Below, piece after piece: positions 11,051 to 25,335 of a stretch of 64,000 nt of DNA. Origin of the DNA: Odontesthes bonariensis (Eukaryota; Chordata; Actinopteri; Atheriniformes; Atherinopsidae); NCBI RefSeq assembly GCF_027942865.1, contig NC_134510.1, positions 24,235,209-24,299,208 on the forward strand, read 5' to 3'. The notes beneath the pieces are model-generated. The model did not search any database and had not been told where the DNA came from. It worked only from the letters and a program-made list of their open reading frames with translations. How positions within the stretch are numbered: the first letter of the stretch is position 1; the number at the start of each line of letters is the position of its first letter. A program made the translations under genes and the position numbers.

Positions 11051-14000
11051 CTGTGACACGCAAAACTCTGATTACGTTCTCTCTTAAAATTTACTGTTGC
11101 AGTCAAGTATCATACTCTCGTGCACCTATTCAGCCCGAATACGATCATAAAAGTGGCAGTCACAGTGCTCCCCCTGCTGTTCATTTAGGGCAACCACAAG
11201 GTTTTGACTGGAACTAGTTTGAGCGTGTCTGTCATGTAATTTCCCTGGTGGTACCTGAGTAACGTACCAGTTGTTGAATGAAAAATCCCTTTATTTTGTG
11301 TGGTACGTTTTACACACATCAAATAACATAAATAAAGCACCTCAGGGAGGTTGTGTGAATCTCTACCAGCTGTTGGTGTGCATTTGCCATGGCTGAAGAA
11401 TCTGAGTTCAGTGATCATGATGTCATTTACATGCAGTTTCATTCATATTGTGACTTAAAGAGGAGGAGGAGAAGGTGCCTCCTTCTTAGTCACTCAACAA
11501 AAATACCACAGCGAGGAAGTGTCTTGCACAATGGTTACCAAAAGTTAACAGTGAGTAAGAAATTAGAAGCGAAACACGTACTTGAGCTCCGTTTCCAGCG
11601 CTGTGACTCTGGTCTGCAAGGCCTCTTTGAGCTCCGTCTGTTCCTCCACGTCTCTCTGGGCTTTCCTCCTCACGGTTTCTATCCTCTCCAGTTCGGTCTC
11701 TCCTTCATCCACCTGCCTCTTCAGAGCCTTCACCCTCAGAGCAAGCTGCAGCACAAGTCAAGACGCATGTCTTTGATGCGAGTGTGTTCCCAAGTTTAAA
11801 AAAAAAAAAACTAATCTTCACGTTCACATCTATACCTGGTCTCTCTGTTCAGTGTGTGTGTGTCTCTCCTCATCCAGCGTCATACTGAGGTCTTTCAGTT
11901 TTCTCTCCAAGCGACGCTGTGATGCCAGGACCGTGTTCTTCTCTCTTTAAGGACAGAAAAAAAACAGAATGCAATCAGCATCGGTCTCGTTTGTCATCAG
12001 TTTATTCCGTTGGATTTCATGGGATTATGCTGAGAGGTATTAAAAAGCATCAGTTGTCAGATGAAGACGTACAGCAGTGTTTTGTGTTTCTGTAGCACTG
12101 TACCTTTCCTCCGTTCGCAGTCGTTCTTCAAGCTCCTGGATCTTGTTTTCAAGCTGGGAAACTCCTGCTGAGGAGCGAGACTGGCCTTCCATCTCAGCCA
12201 CGCGGCTCCTGAGCTCCTTCAGCTGCAGGGACACAAACGGCAGTTTCAAAAACACCTGCAGCAAACTCAGCGGGAATGGGATGTACAGTATTTTCACCCA
12301 ACCGAAGTAAGGATACAACAGTGCAAGTCGGCATTTTGGCATGAATTTCTGCTTATGACAACACAGTCTAGTGTGTGTGGTCATACGTGTCTCTCCATGG
12401 CGTTCTTATCCAGCTCCAGGTCCTGTTTTGAGGATCTCTCCTGCATGAGCTCAGAGCGGAGCTGATCGATCTGGTCTCTGCTCCTGGACACTCGGTCCGT
12501 CAGCATCTCCACGGTGTTTTTCTCCTCGTCCAGCTCCAACTCCATACGCTTCAGCTTGTCCTGACAAACAAGAACAGATCGCGTTGATTCGCTGCTCGCA
12601 CAACTCATTTTTTATAGATCCATTCCAATTCACTTATGATGCTGATGGAGCTTCCATGTACCGCATTTGTGTGTTTTGCAGATAGTGGAATTTTGTTCAC
12701 CAACTTGTGCAGACTTTGCATGCAGAGCAAACTATTTTACATTAAAAGCCCTACGGTCATGGCTGAGACTCCCAAATGGTTTGTTCTTCCAAAGCAGAAG
12801 GTGAGCAGATGAGCGTCTTACCTCCAGGAGGCGAATCTCACGCGATTTTTCATTTTGGCTGTTTTTGCTGGCCTCTATCTCTCCCTCGAGGTGGCGCAGT
12901 CTGTTGGTGAGAAGCTCTTTATCCAGCTGGTGGTTATCTCTCTCCTCACATGCAAGCTGAAGCTCCCGCTTCTGTCGGGACATCTAGGAAGATTCATCAT
13001 TATATTACAAAGAGAAATGGCACACTACATTTGAGATACCCTTCAGTCAGTCCAAACATGCTTCATGGATAATATTTGCTACAACTATGACAAACATTCA
13101 GACCCCATGTGACTCTGGGGAAGCAGGGTTAAAGTGAGACAAAGCACGCATAAGAACACGTAAATAGGGGCACACACTTCTTCCTCTAGCTTTCTTAGGT
13201 TTAATTGGCTTCTCTCCAGCTCAGAATGAGCGTCGTTTCCGTGACGTTGCGCCTCCTGCATCTCCTTGCGCGTTCGCTCTCTCTGCTCCTCCAGCTGGAC
13301 CTTGAGAGCCTGCGTCTCCTCCTCCAAGGACACGTTCAGAGAGTCGCACTGACAGAGGAACAGAGGGGGAGAGGAGACAAAAAGGTGGAGTTTTTGTTGA
13401 GCTGTGTGGTCTCTATTGAGCAGTGAGAACAAGCTTTGGTCATTTTGCAAAGAGGATCCGTTCTTCTTACTTCTTTGTTGAGTTTCTCCAGAGCTCTCTC
13501 CTGCTGTCGTTTGGTCTCTTCCAGCTGGCAGATGGTCTGCTTGAGCGTGTCCTTGTCCCGCTCTGAATCCTCCAGACGCAGACTGAGTTCACGATGCTCC
13601 TGGCTCAGCCTGGAATTCTTTCTCTTGGCCTCATCGAGCTCAGACCTCAGGCCTCTCACCTCGGTGTGGAGGGCGAGCTCTGCCTCTGAGGTCTCTGTAG
13701 CGTTGCTCTGCAGCTGAGCCTGAGTAAAACCAAAGAGAAGAAACAGTTATTATTACATACCTACCACTTTTAGTATCTAAAAGTGAGCTGGGTGGTGTTT
13801 GTGTGGATTCAACTTTACCTCTAATCTTGAGAGTTTCTCTCTGAGACGAGTGTTGGTTGCCTCTTGATCCTTTTGGGCATCTTGGAGAGAGTTAACATCC
13901 ACCTGAGCTCTACTCAGGCGTGTTGTCGTGGTCTCCAGCTCCTCTTCAGCTTCAGAGAGTTTCTCCTTGAGCTTGGCTGCTTCACTTTGTGCCTCACCAA

Positions 14001-17000
14001 GCTTCTGCTGTAGCTCCGAGATGGTGGCTGGGTCTGGGAGCTGTTGGCAGGAAGGGTACAACAGAGACTTTTCTTAATAGAAAAAATGAAATGTTTCTCC
14101 CCAGAACAGTCATTCAAGCTGATCTCATGAACTTATAAACACCAACCACATGGACGTGACACTGTTGGACTAGTCGGGCAAAGGATTCAATTATGCTTTT
14201 AGGATGAGATTAAACCAACCTGTTTATTTTTCTCTTGTGCTTTCGCATAGTCCTCTTTGGCCTTCTGCAACTGGTCTTTTAGCCTGTCGATTTCGTACTT
14301 CAGTTCAGCCTCCTGGTTCTGGTGAGATTTTTTCGTAGAGATCAATTCCATGACCTTCTTGTCAAATTCCGTCCTCTGCTTCTCCAGGTCAGACTTGGTT
14401 TTCTTCAGATCGGCACTGTATCGCTGGAGCTCCTGAACAGAGATTTCACAGTTTGATGGTTAAAAGGCCACACAAACAACATGTTAACGTGTCCGTGATC
14501 GAGTGGTGCCGATGGTACGCATTACTGCACCTGGTTTAGAGTCTGCGTGTGGCTGGGGTCGGGTGCCCGTTGTTTCACTGTGCTCATTTTTTCCTTCAGC
14601 TCCTTTAGTTCATCCTCAAATTCTTCTTTCTCAAGACGGGCTTGCAGGAGCCTGAGAAGTGCGCACGGCGCATCATATAACATAGTGTCACGTGTGAATG
14701 CCACCTCATTATCAGATCAACAACAGTACAGGTAAAGCAAGAGTTTGCTTTAACGCTGTTAATGAGCAGTAAATGGTTATTTCTTTTACAAACGACACTC
14801 AATAAATCAGCACATGAATGCATGGCATTACAGTTCACAGGAAAACAAGGCTACATTATATATTAGTTCAACGCAGACACAAATATAAGGCTATCCACAC
14901 CCCTCCTCTGTGTCTTGATGGTTTCTGCTGTCATACGGTGGTCACAGCTTTACTGTATCTACTGCTTAGCCACAACGTTGTCCTCCTTGAAAACAGGAGA
15001 CTCATGCACTACAATGAATAAGATTCATCCTTGGTGTTGGCTCATCCACAAACTTGGGAGGAAACTGAACTTTAAACGGGATCATGATAATCAAGTGAAC
15101 GGAGTGTGAATGGCCTTGACACTACGGCGAGACAGCGGTTAGCACAGTTAACTACATCTACAAGAGTTCTGCAAATCTAAACACAAATCTGTTAAACGAG
15201 GGAACCCTCACTGTGTTTCAGGGTCGCCGGGTGGCTCTCTGACAGAGGGAGGGAGAAACAGTGAGCAGGCGGAATGAGAGAGAAAAACACAAACAGATTA
15301 GTAGTAAAGTAAGTGCAAAAAAAAAAAAGAAAATCCACGTGCAGGTGAACGCTGGAAACAGCAAACCCAGGCACGCAAAGACAAACTACGTGAAAAAATC
15401 CTTTTGAACAGACTCACTCTTGTTTAGTGGTTCGAAGCTCATCTCTGGTGGAATGAAACTGCTCCATCCAGTGGCTGCTCTCGTCTCTACAGTCCTCCAG
15501 CTGCTGCTGTAAAGAGCGAACCGACGCATTCACACGCAGCCGCTCGGCCTCGATCCCTGCGTGAGACTTCGGAGGGACAAAGAAGAATTGATGTATGTAA
15601 ATGTATTCTTAATCGTGCATTTTAATTGCATGAGTTTGAAGAGGGCCGCTGGGCGCTCAGATGATTATGAAGGTGGTTATTCTTCTTTCTGTGTCAACAT
15701 GACTAAATAGTTATAGCTTATGTGGTCATAAGAATATCATAGTTGTAATATGATTCGACTTCAGCTACAGTGCTACAATTTGGACTTGTCATCAAACCCA
15801 AGTCTTATTACCCCAATCTTTAGTTCATTTCAATTTGTCATAAAAGTACTGACAGTATGTCAGTATGTATGTACAATATGTATCAGTGCTTTATGTTAAG
15901 CTTTTTTGATAATACAGACATCTCAGATGATGTCAACTTTGCGCTGAAACTAAATGATAACATTAAGAAACATTCATAAAGACTCCCTCATGCCTGTGAA
16001 CAGTGTCATGAGGCTTTAGGTCAGTCCAGTAGGGTGTTGAATATTGTGATTAGAGTATGAACACAAAGATTATTCTTAAGTTCTAAAGCATCAGAGATAA
16101 TGACCCCGGCCATCGCTGACTCAGACTGCCGTGACTCGGCGTGTTGAGCCGACTCTGGTTATCTCATGTCTTCAAAGGAACAGACTGAAAAAAAGAACAC
16201 ACTGCTCGGAGATCTTTTTGTGTTTGTCGACATCTCTGAATGTGAGATACGAGGTGTTGGACTTTCTGAGGCTCACTGCTGATTAACTGTTGCTCGTTGG
16301 TTAGCTGTATGTTTTATGTATGAGGAAATAGAAATTGGAAAAAAGAAGTCCTTATCATGTCTTGGAGTTGGGAAAATGCAACCTCAGAAGAAAAAAAAAA
16401 AGACATGAGATATATTACACCGTGTTAGTCACAAAAATGAAACCGAATGCGGGAGGCGGGGTTTGAAAACCTGGTGACATCTGCAATCTGAGCTGGTTCA
16501 CTAAAAGTTCACCAAAACACTAAATAGGCTCCTTCCCAACAAAATACGCAATAGTCCCACTGCTCTGGGAGAAACTTAGAAGCACAGAGAACCGGTGTTT
16601 CTTCACCGCATCCGTTGCTGCAGGCCTGCTTTGCTCGCTTCACGTGAAGCTTGGAAACATTTTCGCATCAAATCTCAGTGACATCCAGCTGGCTGCTCTG
16701 CCCACCTGAGACACCTGGTCCATGCTGCTGCGGAGCTTCTCCATGTCAGCGCTGTATTGTTCCCGGAGCGCTTCCAGCTCTTTGTCATGCGTCGCCACTT
16801 CTTCCTTCAGAGCTCCTTTTAAAGCTGTAAGTTCCCTTTCTCTCTGTCTCAGTGTCTCCTCCAGCCTCTGCTTCAACTGGCACACCTCCATCAGCTGAGC
16901 TTGAGAAGACATCAAGTCCTGCAGAAGAAGGAAACACAGAAACTACTGACGCTTTTCACCATTCGGTGACAATGGCCTACGCAACTTAGAACTGCTTTTA

Positions 17001-19890
17001 AAGTACAAAAATCTAATAGAATCTAGAGAATAAGTGGTGCGGTTTTGAAACAGGAACTCGTGTCCACTCTCTTCATGATACTAAATAAATAACTGTGCTG
17101 TATGAAGCCGCGTTGTTGTAAATCGAGCAGGATGACACAACTTCCCAGCTTTTCTGGAATCAGAGTTAGCACATCCTATATGGTAAAAGGATTTTTAAAC
17201 TTAGCAAACCGTAATTAGGATGTACTCAACAAAACTGCTTTTAGATTCGGCCTTTGTGCGTGTGTTTGTGTGACAGTGTCGCATCTGTCGTGTTACCGTC
17301 TTGCCACCGCTCTCCCTCCTCAGCTCATCTTGAAGCTCAGCCAGCTGGTCCTCCATCTCCCTGACACGTTTCTCTGCGTTTTCCCTGTCCATACGCAGAT
17401 GAGTCAGCCTGCAGGGAAAAGAGGACATACTGGCACTTGTGAGGCTGGGAATAACTGACCTTCCTGTTTGTCATGTGAATATGTTACAGTCGCCGTGTGT
17501 TTCATGAAAGTGCTTCATGACACAGACGATGGTGCAGAAGCCTCCTGCTTTCCAAAGTCTGTGCCTTTGCTGTTTTATCCTCACTCTGATTGGGTGTCAT
17601 TTAATTCCTTCTTCTTCCGGTCCAGCATCTCCTGGAGTTGCAGATTTTCATCCAGACAGGACTCCAGCTCAGCTTTCAGAGCAGGATCTGAATTGCTAAG
17701 AGAATCCTGCACGATAAATAAATGAGAGCGGTGAAACACAAGACAGGTGGCTCTGGAGGCATAAACAATTGGTTCTAGGAATTGCTGTAGAAGGCTTGCA
17801 TTTGCCCACCAATTCAAGAGCTTAAGTTATTAAGAGCTATTATAAAGATTAAGACTTGCCAAGCTTCCTTAAACCAACATATAATGAGTCATTATAGATG
17901 TTAGATTATTGTGTGTGTGCGTGCGCCTCTGACCGGGACGCGGGGCTTTAAGGATTAATCTGCGGATTAATCTGAAGCACAATCCAAGGAGCCCCCTCAG
18001 TCCTCCCGGTTACATTAGTTAAAAAGGCACAAACACTCTGAGAATGGTTTCTTTCTCTCAACCAAATGAAATAGTTGGCGAGGCAATTTCTCGTTTCAGG
18101 GAGGCTCGGATAAGTGTTTATATGTGGCACTGGATGTGATCCATGTAATTAGAGCTGGGGTACTTTGGCAGGTTACTCTTTGGACATCCTGGAGTGGCAG
18201 CCATTATCAATCAACACGGTGATTTGAGAAAGACTTTGGTCATCCAAGACACAGAAACTACATTAACCACCAAAAAGTTCCGCCTGTACCGTCCAGGTAT
18301 TCCCTTGTCATTTGAGAACTGTTTTGCATTGAAAAGCGAGACTCATACCAACTTAGTTTCCGATGCATGAAAGAGAGAAAGAGAGAAGAAAGAAAATGTT
18401 TTCATCTGACGGAAGGTCACAAGACACCGCTGCCTCCTCACATTTTTGTCTCTGCTCCACTTACCGTCCTTTCTTCCCGCAGGGCAGTTTGTAGTGCAGC
18501 CACCTTTGTCTCAAGCTCCCTTTTTTCTCTCATCCACTCCAGGGGGCTTTCTTTAGGCTGCCAACAAAAAGAGTGTAAGATGAGACATACGTATAAACTA
18601 TCTCTTTATCAAGTAGAGGAAGAAGAAGAAGAAAAAAAACAACAACAAACCTTTACGCTCTGAATCTTCTGAAAAATTGTCTTCACTTTGTGCCTGATGG
18701 CAACATCACTCTCACTCGACCTGAGAGAAATAAAAAGGCACATTCATTTACCCTTTTTCACAACTATTTGGAGTAGGTCAAATGAACGTGATGAGGCAGT
18801 CAAATGAGAACATGGTGGAGGTCTGTACCCTTGTCTCAGGATGCTGTACACTGTCCTCATGACCTGCTCCTCCTCACTGCTCACCTCTGCACTCTGAACC
18901 TGGTCCAGCAAAAGGTCAGGGGTCACCTTAAGACATAGATCAGAAAACTACTCTTGCAATGTTGCATGCACTGTGGTGGTTAGAGCTCACTGGAAAAATA
19001 AGCTGTAAGAGAAAAAGCCTTCTTACCTGAGGTTCGGTCAGACCTGCCTGCAGATGCTCATCTGAGCCCCACCGATTGGCTGAGTTTCCAGGAGCTTTGG
19101 TGACAAAGCCCTGGCCATATCCTACGCTGCTGTGGGTTGAGGACGGAGTTGAGGTGAAGGGTTTGGGGTGGAGATGGGGAGATGTAGCTCGGGGATGCTG
19201 CTGTGCAGGAGGGAGTCCTCTCTGCTGGCCTCCAGAGGTTGCGCCGTCAAATCTGTTTTTCAGCCTGTTCACAGTCGTCTGTCTCTGATTAGAGTGAACC
19301 TCATTCGATTGGTGAAGATTGTCAGGGTACGACTGGCTGTCCCTCACTGACCCCTGTGTCCTGTTGAGCCCTGCCTGATCGTTACCAATAGTTCCCCACA
19401 CCTCCTCTCTGTCTCCCCTAACTCCAATTCCTCCATCAAGATTCCCATAACTACCAGACTTTCCATCCCCAGGTGGTCTCGACATCTGAAAATCCTCATT
19501 GTCGGCGCCTCCGTCCCGGTCTAGTAATGAACCGTGGGACTGAGCCCTGCGTAATGCCCCTCCCGCCCCTTCTCCTTCTCCTACATCTGCCCCCACTCTT
19601 CCTGGATCCGGCGTCTCCCTCCTCCGGGGAAGGCTGCGGTAGCCAGAGCCAGAAGTGTACTCAGTCCTGAGCTGGACCCCGTATGAGTCCCCTTTCTGGC
19701 CATCCTTCAGGACCAGGTATGGCTGGCCAGCAATACCCTGCACTCTGACTGCTACGCCATATTTTGAGCTGGTTTGGGTCTTGTTCTTTGGCTGGGACAA
19801 AGGCTGCCCCCCAACACTGTCATCGCGGTCATTGATGAAGCGGATCTGGACACCGTAGTCCACTGGGGTCTTCCGGCCTGAAGAACACAT
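10915..19890 (-). CDS. cgn: cgn, cingulin (complete, 19 coding exons, 1,186 aa)
   Basis: Cytoplasmic plaque protein of tight junctions, linking ZO-1 and actomyosin and binding RhoA exchange factors (family knowledge). Exons, high to low: 19890-19027, 18926-18829, 18720-18651, 18557-18465, 17706-17585, 17408-17297, 16918-16706, 15566-15418, 14651-14531, 14432-14220, 14040-13819, 13719-13471, 13348-13178, 12983-12822, 12560-12387, 12222-12104, 11944-11836, 11745-11582, 11050-10915. All junctions are GT-AG and the phases sum to 1,186 codons plus stop, close to the roughly 1,200 residues of mammalian cingulin. Seen: globular head with [11 protein letters not shown] and [20 protein letters not shown]; then a rod of leucine/glutamate heptads ([43 protein letters not shown]); and the tail ending [12 protein letters not shown], nearly identical to the mammalian C-terminus. 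The AG acceptor abutting the ATG implies an upstream non-coding exon. No frameshift or stop was found. Confidence 0.96.
19027..19890 (-). CDS. cgn: cgn exon encoding the cingulin head domain
   Basis: The largest cgn exon (288 codons) holds nearly the whole non-coiled head. The ZO-1-interaction region near residues 10-25 ([13 protein letters not shown]) and the conserved block [18 protein letters not shown] (about 43-60) are intact. The remainder is a Ser/Gly/Arg-rich disordered region, including a glycine/glutamate-rich stretch near residues 100-110. The ATG at 19,888-19,890 sits one base inside the exon (acceptor CCCAG then C then ATG), so the transcript leader must be encoded farther upstream. 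Coding ends at GAACCTCAG|GTAAGA. Confidence 0.93.
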
Positions 19891-22800
19891 GCTGGGAACA
19901 CAACAGAGAAAAGATGAAGAAGACGGGAGAAGAAGATGTTATTCAAATGAGTCTCAAAGAGATTCCAACTACTTTGTTTGCCACCATCGTTGTCATTATA
20001 GTTGTGGTGTCGATTCTGCCACCTGCCTGAATGAAAACTAAATTTACAACCTTTTATTTATAGTTTCTGTCACAGTTATTGTTCTTGGTGAGGACAGCCC
20101 TACACTATTTGGGTTTTAGCATCTTGCACAAAGACATCGACATGTGGATCACCAACTATACAAGTAAAAAGTCAGCCTACTCCCCCTTCGAGGCTACACC
20201 CAAGTTCTGAAAAGCCCGGAGACTCTGAACTAGCAGAAAACTTTAGAGCAGTTCACCTACGGGTTACAACAAATATAGAGGAGGAAAAAAAATAAAACCA
20301 AGTTGTTTATGTCCTTGTGGACTGGTGAGGTTAAAATGGAGTTGGCGATCAGGAAAAACTGTTTGGAGAAAAAGCAGTAATTCGTGCAGTTTTCGTGGGG
20401 AAAAACAACTCCTGTTTTGGGTTTGTGTTGCAGCCAGTGACGGTGATCAATAAATTCTTAAATGAAAACATCTGACTGTCCATTCCCAAAAGAGCAGCGC
20501 ATCTAAAACGGCTCAAGAATCTCACAGAACTGGAAGCCTTTTCCAGAAAGAATGAGTGAAAATCTTGGAGGATGTCCAAACTTTGGCTTTGAGCCTTATT
20601 CCCTTCCTATTGTTTTGAATGGTTAAAAGATAGAAATAAAAAGTCATCTTATTTGAAACACTGAAGAAATGTTTAATCTCTTATTTGTCTGCATTTGGAT
20701 CTCGGGTCGCTTTGCACGGTTACAGAAATCCTAACAAAAAAAATTAAAAAGTGCATCCCATGGCAGTCTGGCTACAAGATGCAGTGAGAACATTCGATTC
20801 TTACTAAAATAGTCTGACATTTTATAATTAAAAATATTAAAAGAGCCTTGATTATACAAAATTACTGGAGTTTGTGTTCTCTTAAAAGAGAAAAACATCA
20901 ATACCAACCCCCCCCCAAAAAATTCCCCCTGACATGAAAATTAAACAGAGCATTCCTAAACAAGACATTCATCACAGAGCAGCACTGAAATACTAAAACT
21001 GATTGATATGGTCTCACTCTGAACAAATACAGATCAAAGATTTACAGGCTCAGTTTCTGGTTCTTGACCGCTTGTGTGAACTTTGTTCCCGGTGCCCTCC
21101 ATTAGTCATTAACCTGAAAGCACACACCTATAGATGGCTCGCTGTCTGCGAGTAAGAAACTAAACCTTTTTTTTTTTTTTAAGTCACTGTGCCAGATACC
21201 AGCGCCAATTTCCTCATTTCACAGCACGAGCACAGAGAGGTGCAAGGCAACTAGTGTCACCGTTTTTCTCAGTATTTACAACACAATTCACACTCATGTC
21301 TCCCTTCTTCAACACTCATTTTTAACGAATTCTAAAATTTAGCCTCCACTGACCACACCTTCAGCTTAGTCAGCTGAAATAAGATAAAGTAAGTATTTAG
21401 CATTCCAGGCATTTCCTTAGATAACTATTACATTGTAAGATCCCATCATTCACAGTGCTGTGGTTCATTTAACAGACTATAAAACCATTACAACACTCCC
21501 TCCCGACCGTTCCGCTCCGCACCTTCCACGTCCTTCCACAGCTCCCTGAGGTGAGAGACAGAAAGTGGGCTGGGAGACAGAAAGGGAGGGAGAACCGAGA
21601 GAAAGAAAACACTTTTCTCCTCTTATCAGCACTTTGTGTGATAAAACACAAAGTCAAGCTGTTCCTACAATCAAGCCACTCTCCTATACGCACACAGAGG
21701 ACTGACTACGAAAGTAAATAATCAAACACGTAACCCTGTTTAGCTCTCGCACATGCATCCATACATTATCCAGTACATACACACGGATTTTTGAAAGATT
21801 TTTTTTTAATCCACAAGATTTTGGGATCTTGGGATTTTGGGTTGAGCAGAAAAACCTTGAAAAATCCTTGCTTTTACAGAGTTTTACACTATTCCAACTA
21901 TTGAGGAGGAAGATAGAGGGAGCTTAATGACTGGCCTGAATGAATGACGTCATTAAAGATGACATAAAAACCTCTGAAAGAATCTGGGGTGTACAGGCAC
22001 TGGCCAAAGACAGACCCACTTACCAGATCGGTGCTGTTAGTGGATTTTCCCACCGTGTGGTAACCACAGTGGAGGCACCGTGTCACAACTAATTTGTGAA
22101 GTCGTGCATGAAGTCTGCATCCTACAGTCTTTAAACCAAACAGGTCATGCACCGCTGATTGCTGCAAAGACATGCCATCAGAGGAATGCATTAAACTATC
22201 CGTGCATACGATGTGACGTGTTTTAAGCGGGTGGATCTGCAGTGGGACCAGACAAACTTGCAGAAACTGTTCTTCATCTCGGAGTATCTGTTCATTTGCA
22301 TGTTTTCATCAGTTGGATTTTTCATTTGTGTCAGAGGAAGAGCAGATTGCCTGCTCAGAGAGACAGGGGGTGAGGGGGGAACTCATCCCATTATCCAGAT
22401 GATGTGGGGCAGAAAACAAGGGCAGCGATTCTGAGAATGCAAAATCTACCCCGCCCCGCCCGGCTCCTGCTCTCTTATACTTTCTGATCCTATAAAGTTG
22501 GATTTATTACCCTATGTTTCTGTCCTGGAACCGCCCTTTGACTCTGCACCTCTCTGAAATAAACCCGTGCTGCGTAAATCACACCCACGGCTCTTGCTAA
22601 ATTTATTTTAAAAGGAACTGACTTCATTCTTCCGACCTGAAAAATATGTTAATTAAGTGACTAAACAGTTACCGTTCCCGTGATCCAGCCTAAATGACAT
22701 ATTACAGTGTGTCGACTACTGCTGGACTGATTACTCTGTCTGATCATTTGTCGTTTGGAATTATGCCGGTGACATGTCTTGAGGCATGCAAACATCACTT

Positions 22801-25060
22801 CGGGCTGTTCTGATGGATGGTCCTGAGGAATGACGTTTTTGACTCCCTTATTCGGTTGATGAATTGCTAACTAAATCAAGTGCACTGCAAACAGAGCGCA
22901 GGATGGCTCTAAATAAGTAAACAGAAATGACATAGAGGTATAATATTGTTAAAAAAAACATTGATCTATGATCAGATTCTGTGTCTACTTTGTCATTAAA
23001 TGGTTGTCCTTTATCAGATTAAAAAAGCATGATATCAGCATTACATAATGGCTTTGGTCCCCCCCTGATCTTTAAATGTTCCGCATCAGCACCAGCCATA
23101 GAAAAACTCATATCGGCCCATCGTTAATAACGACATAAAGCAACGGGCCAGCTTTCTCAGGCCTGCCATAAGTGGGGCTTTCGACAGCCATTACCCTGCA
23201 GTTGTGCTGACGGGACCTCTGCCTCCGGCCTCAAATTGAATTCTCACACGGTAATTGATTTGCAGCTGCCTCTCAGTTAAGATCTGAGGAATGGAAAACA
23301 GAGTTAGGAGATCACAGGGAGTGAGGAGAGAAATAGCAACGTGTGGAGTCATGCCGAGTGCCTCCGATGTCTCACGTGGGATCACGTCTTCATCCCAGTG
23401 GCCTGGGATAGACAAAACCTCTGAACACAGCTCCCGCCAGCAGCAGGGTCACAAGTAAAGATCATCTGAATGATCATAAACCTGTGGACTATTCTGTAAA
23501 ACAGTAAGAGAACGGGCTAAAAGTGCTGTGAAAAGAAATAAGGCTGTGGAAGTTTCTTTTTTTTCCAAAAGAGTTAGTTTCAATGGTCAAACTATTGCTT
23601 CTTAAGTCAAGACTAAAGTGTCAGTGCCGTATAAAGTGTACAATGATGACAGAGAAAGAGAGCAGCCGTGGGAAAATTTTGTTTAATAAATTACTTTGGC
23701 CGGTAACTAATCATTAAAACTGTTGGAAGTCTTTTTCAGCTGATTTTAATTAACTTGTCAGCTCTCAGAGAACTAGTTGACAGCATCCAATCATACTCAC
23801 TGTGAAAGAGCAATCTAACCACTGTCCACCTGAGGAATCATTAAGTTTTACAGGCATGACCTAGAAAGTACAAACACACACGAGGGTCAACGTGACGGAG
23901 ATAAACTCCTTCTCTCCTCATCCGCTCGGTCCTCAGAGCATTCTCCCCTCTCGATTACATTCTTGACATAAAACCAGACCCTTGTCCTCTCTCCACACAT
24001 GCCAATGCTCCTCTTTCACACTCACACAAATGGCCATTTATTCCTCTTTTCAAGTCTAAAGGAGTTCATTGGCATGACAAAGCCAGACTTCAATGTTACC
24101 AAACAGTATACAAATGACACCATATTTGGAGCACATAAGCATGGCCCTCCCTTGCCTCACATTCCTGACACTTGCTCCTCTGTTTCGCTCACCTACTCAG
24201 GCAGAAAGATAAAGAGTGGCACATTTTGGGGGGATTTGACGTCACTCTTGACTGTATCAAACAGGCTAACATTTAACCGGCCCCGTTTCTGCCCCATACC
24301 GCCATGTCAAACTAGACATGAAAGTGTGTCAGAGGCTTGGGCAGGTTCAGTGCTATTATTAGTGAAATTTATGTCACAATACAAGCGGCCTTTCCCACTT
24401 AAACACTATAATCTGCTGGTGCTTGTGTCATCGGTTTCATCTGAGCAGTGAGGAGCTCCTTTCCTCCAACAGAGCTGCCAGCAAGCTGTCAGTGCATGTC
24501 CAGTTTTACTCATTTTCTCTGGTTAACATTTACATGTGTTTACATATAGTGTGAGGACATCAACTCTGTGGCAAAACAGTAACCGTTTGTCCAATAACAC
24601 ATCACCTGGTGGTACAGGTGTGCACATAGGCACAGCTACTGCTTCTTGATCTTGAGGTGGACACAAATCAAATTAAAATTACATGAAATTTGAATTAATT
24701 TGATACTAAAAGGATCTTCACAAATCTTTCCAGCTCCTTCAGGAGAAGCACAGTCAGCCCTTCAGCTTGAACACAAACATGTATCATGTCTATTGTCTAT
24801 GTCTATTTCACACCACAGATCAGCTGTTAGGAGTCTCCTGCTTTATCTCGTATCGTCGCTAGCCGCCAAGCTACAGAAGTAAATAGGTAAAGACTCGCTG
24901 TGACACACCGCTGTTATATCCCATTACTTGTTCACTTAATTAAATGAGGAAATTAAAGCCATACGGCACCAGAAAATCCCTCACAAAGCGTTCAACTGCC
25001 CGAGAAGTGTTGACTGTCTGGTTTAGCCGTCTGGCTATGGCAGGTCCAAACTGAAAAGTT
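19891..25060. other. cgn upstream region (probable 5' non-coding intron)
   Basis: No coding exon recognised. The splice acceptor at the cgn start codon means an untranslated first exon lies somewhere above. There are homopolymer runs (T at 21,168-21,180; C near 20,911) and no repeats that I can name. Confidence 0.4.
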
Positions 25061-25335
25061 ACCTCTTCTTCTGAACTTATCCCTCTGCTCCTCTTTTGAT
25101 GCTTCGCGTCCCGCCGACCGATGGTAATACAGCTATTTTCACAGACATCCATCAAAGTCCACACAGAAAGTGGGTGGAAGAATAACGCCTACACAAATTA
25201 CAGCACCAACAAGTTCATTACGCCGCTGGGAATGCAACCTGTTACCTTTTGTCGGGGATGTAACCGCCCCGCCCACCACCGCCAAAGGGAGCTCTGTGAT
25301 TGGACTGACGCTCAGACATGGGCGGGACTTTAGAT
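25060..25335 (-). promoter_or_regulatory. Candidate cgn promoter (GC boxes plus CCAAT)
   Basis: A local CpG-rich patch in an AT-rich spacer contains CGTCCCGCCGACCG (about 25,107), CCGCCCCGCCC (about 25,264), GGGCGGG (about 25,320) and ATTGG at about 25,299, which is CCAAT on the minus strand and so points towards cgn. It lies about 5.3 kb above the cgn ATG, consistent with a non-coding first exon here. It could instead serve she, or both genes. No transcript evidence is available. Confidence 0.4.

Noticed and set aside
11836..11944. Apparent frameshift/stop in a cgn exon at an (AC)n run
   Set aside because: A first reading with five AC units gave an in-frame TGA. Careful recounting shows six (GT on plus, 11,852-11,863), which restores the frame and keeps the length expected from mammalian cingulin.
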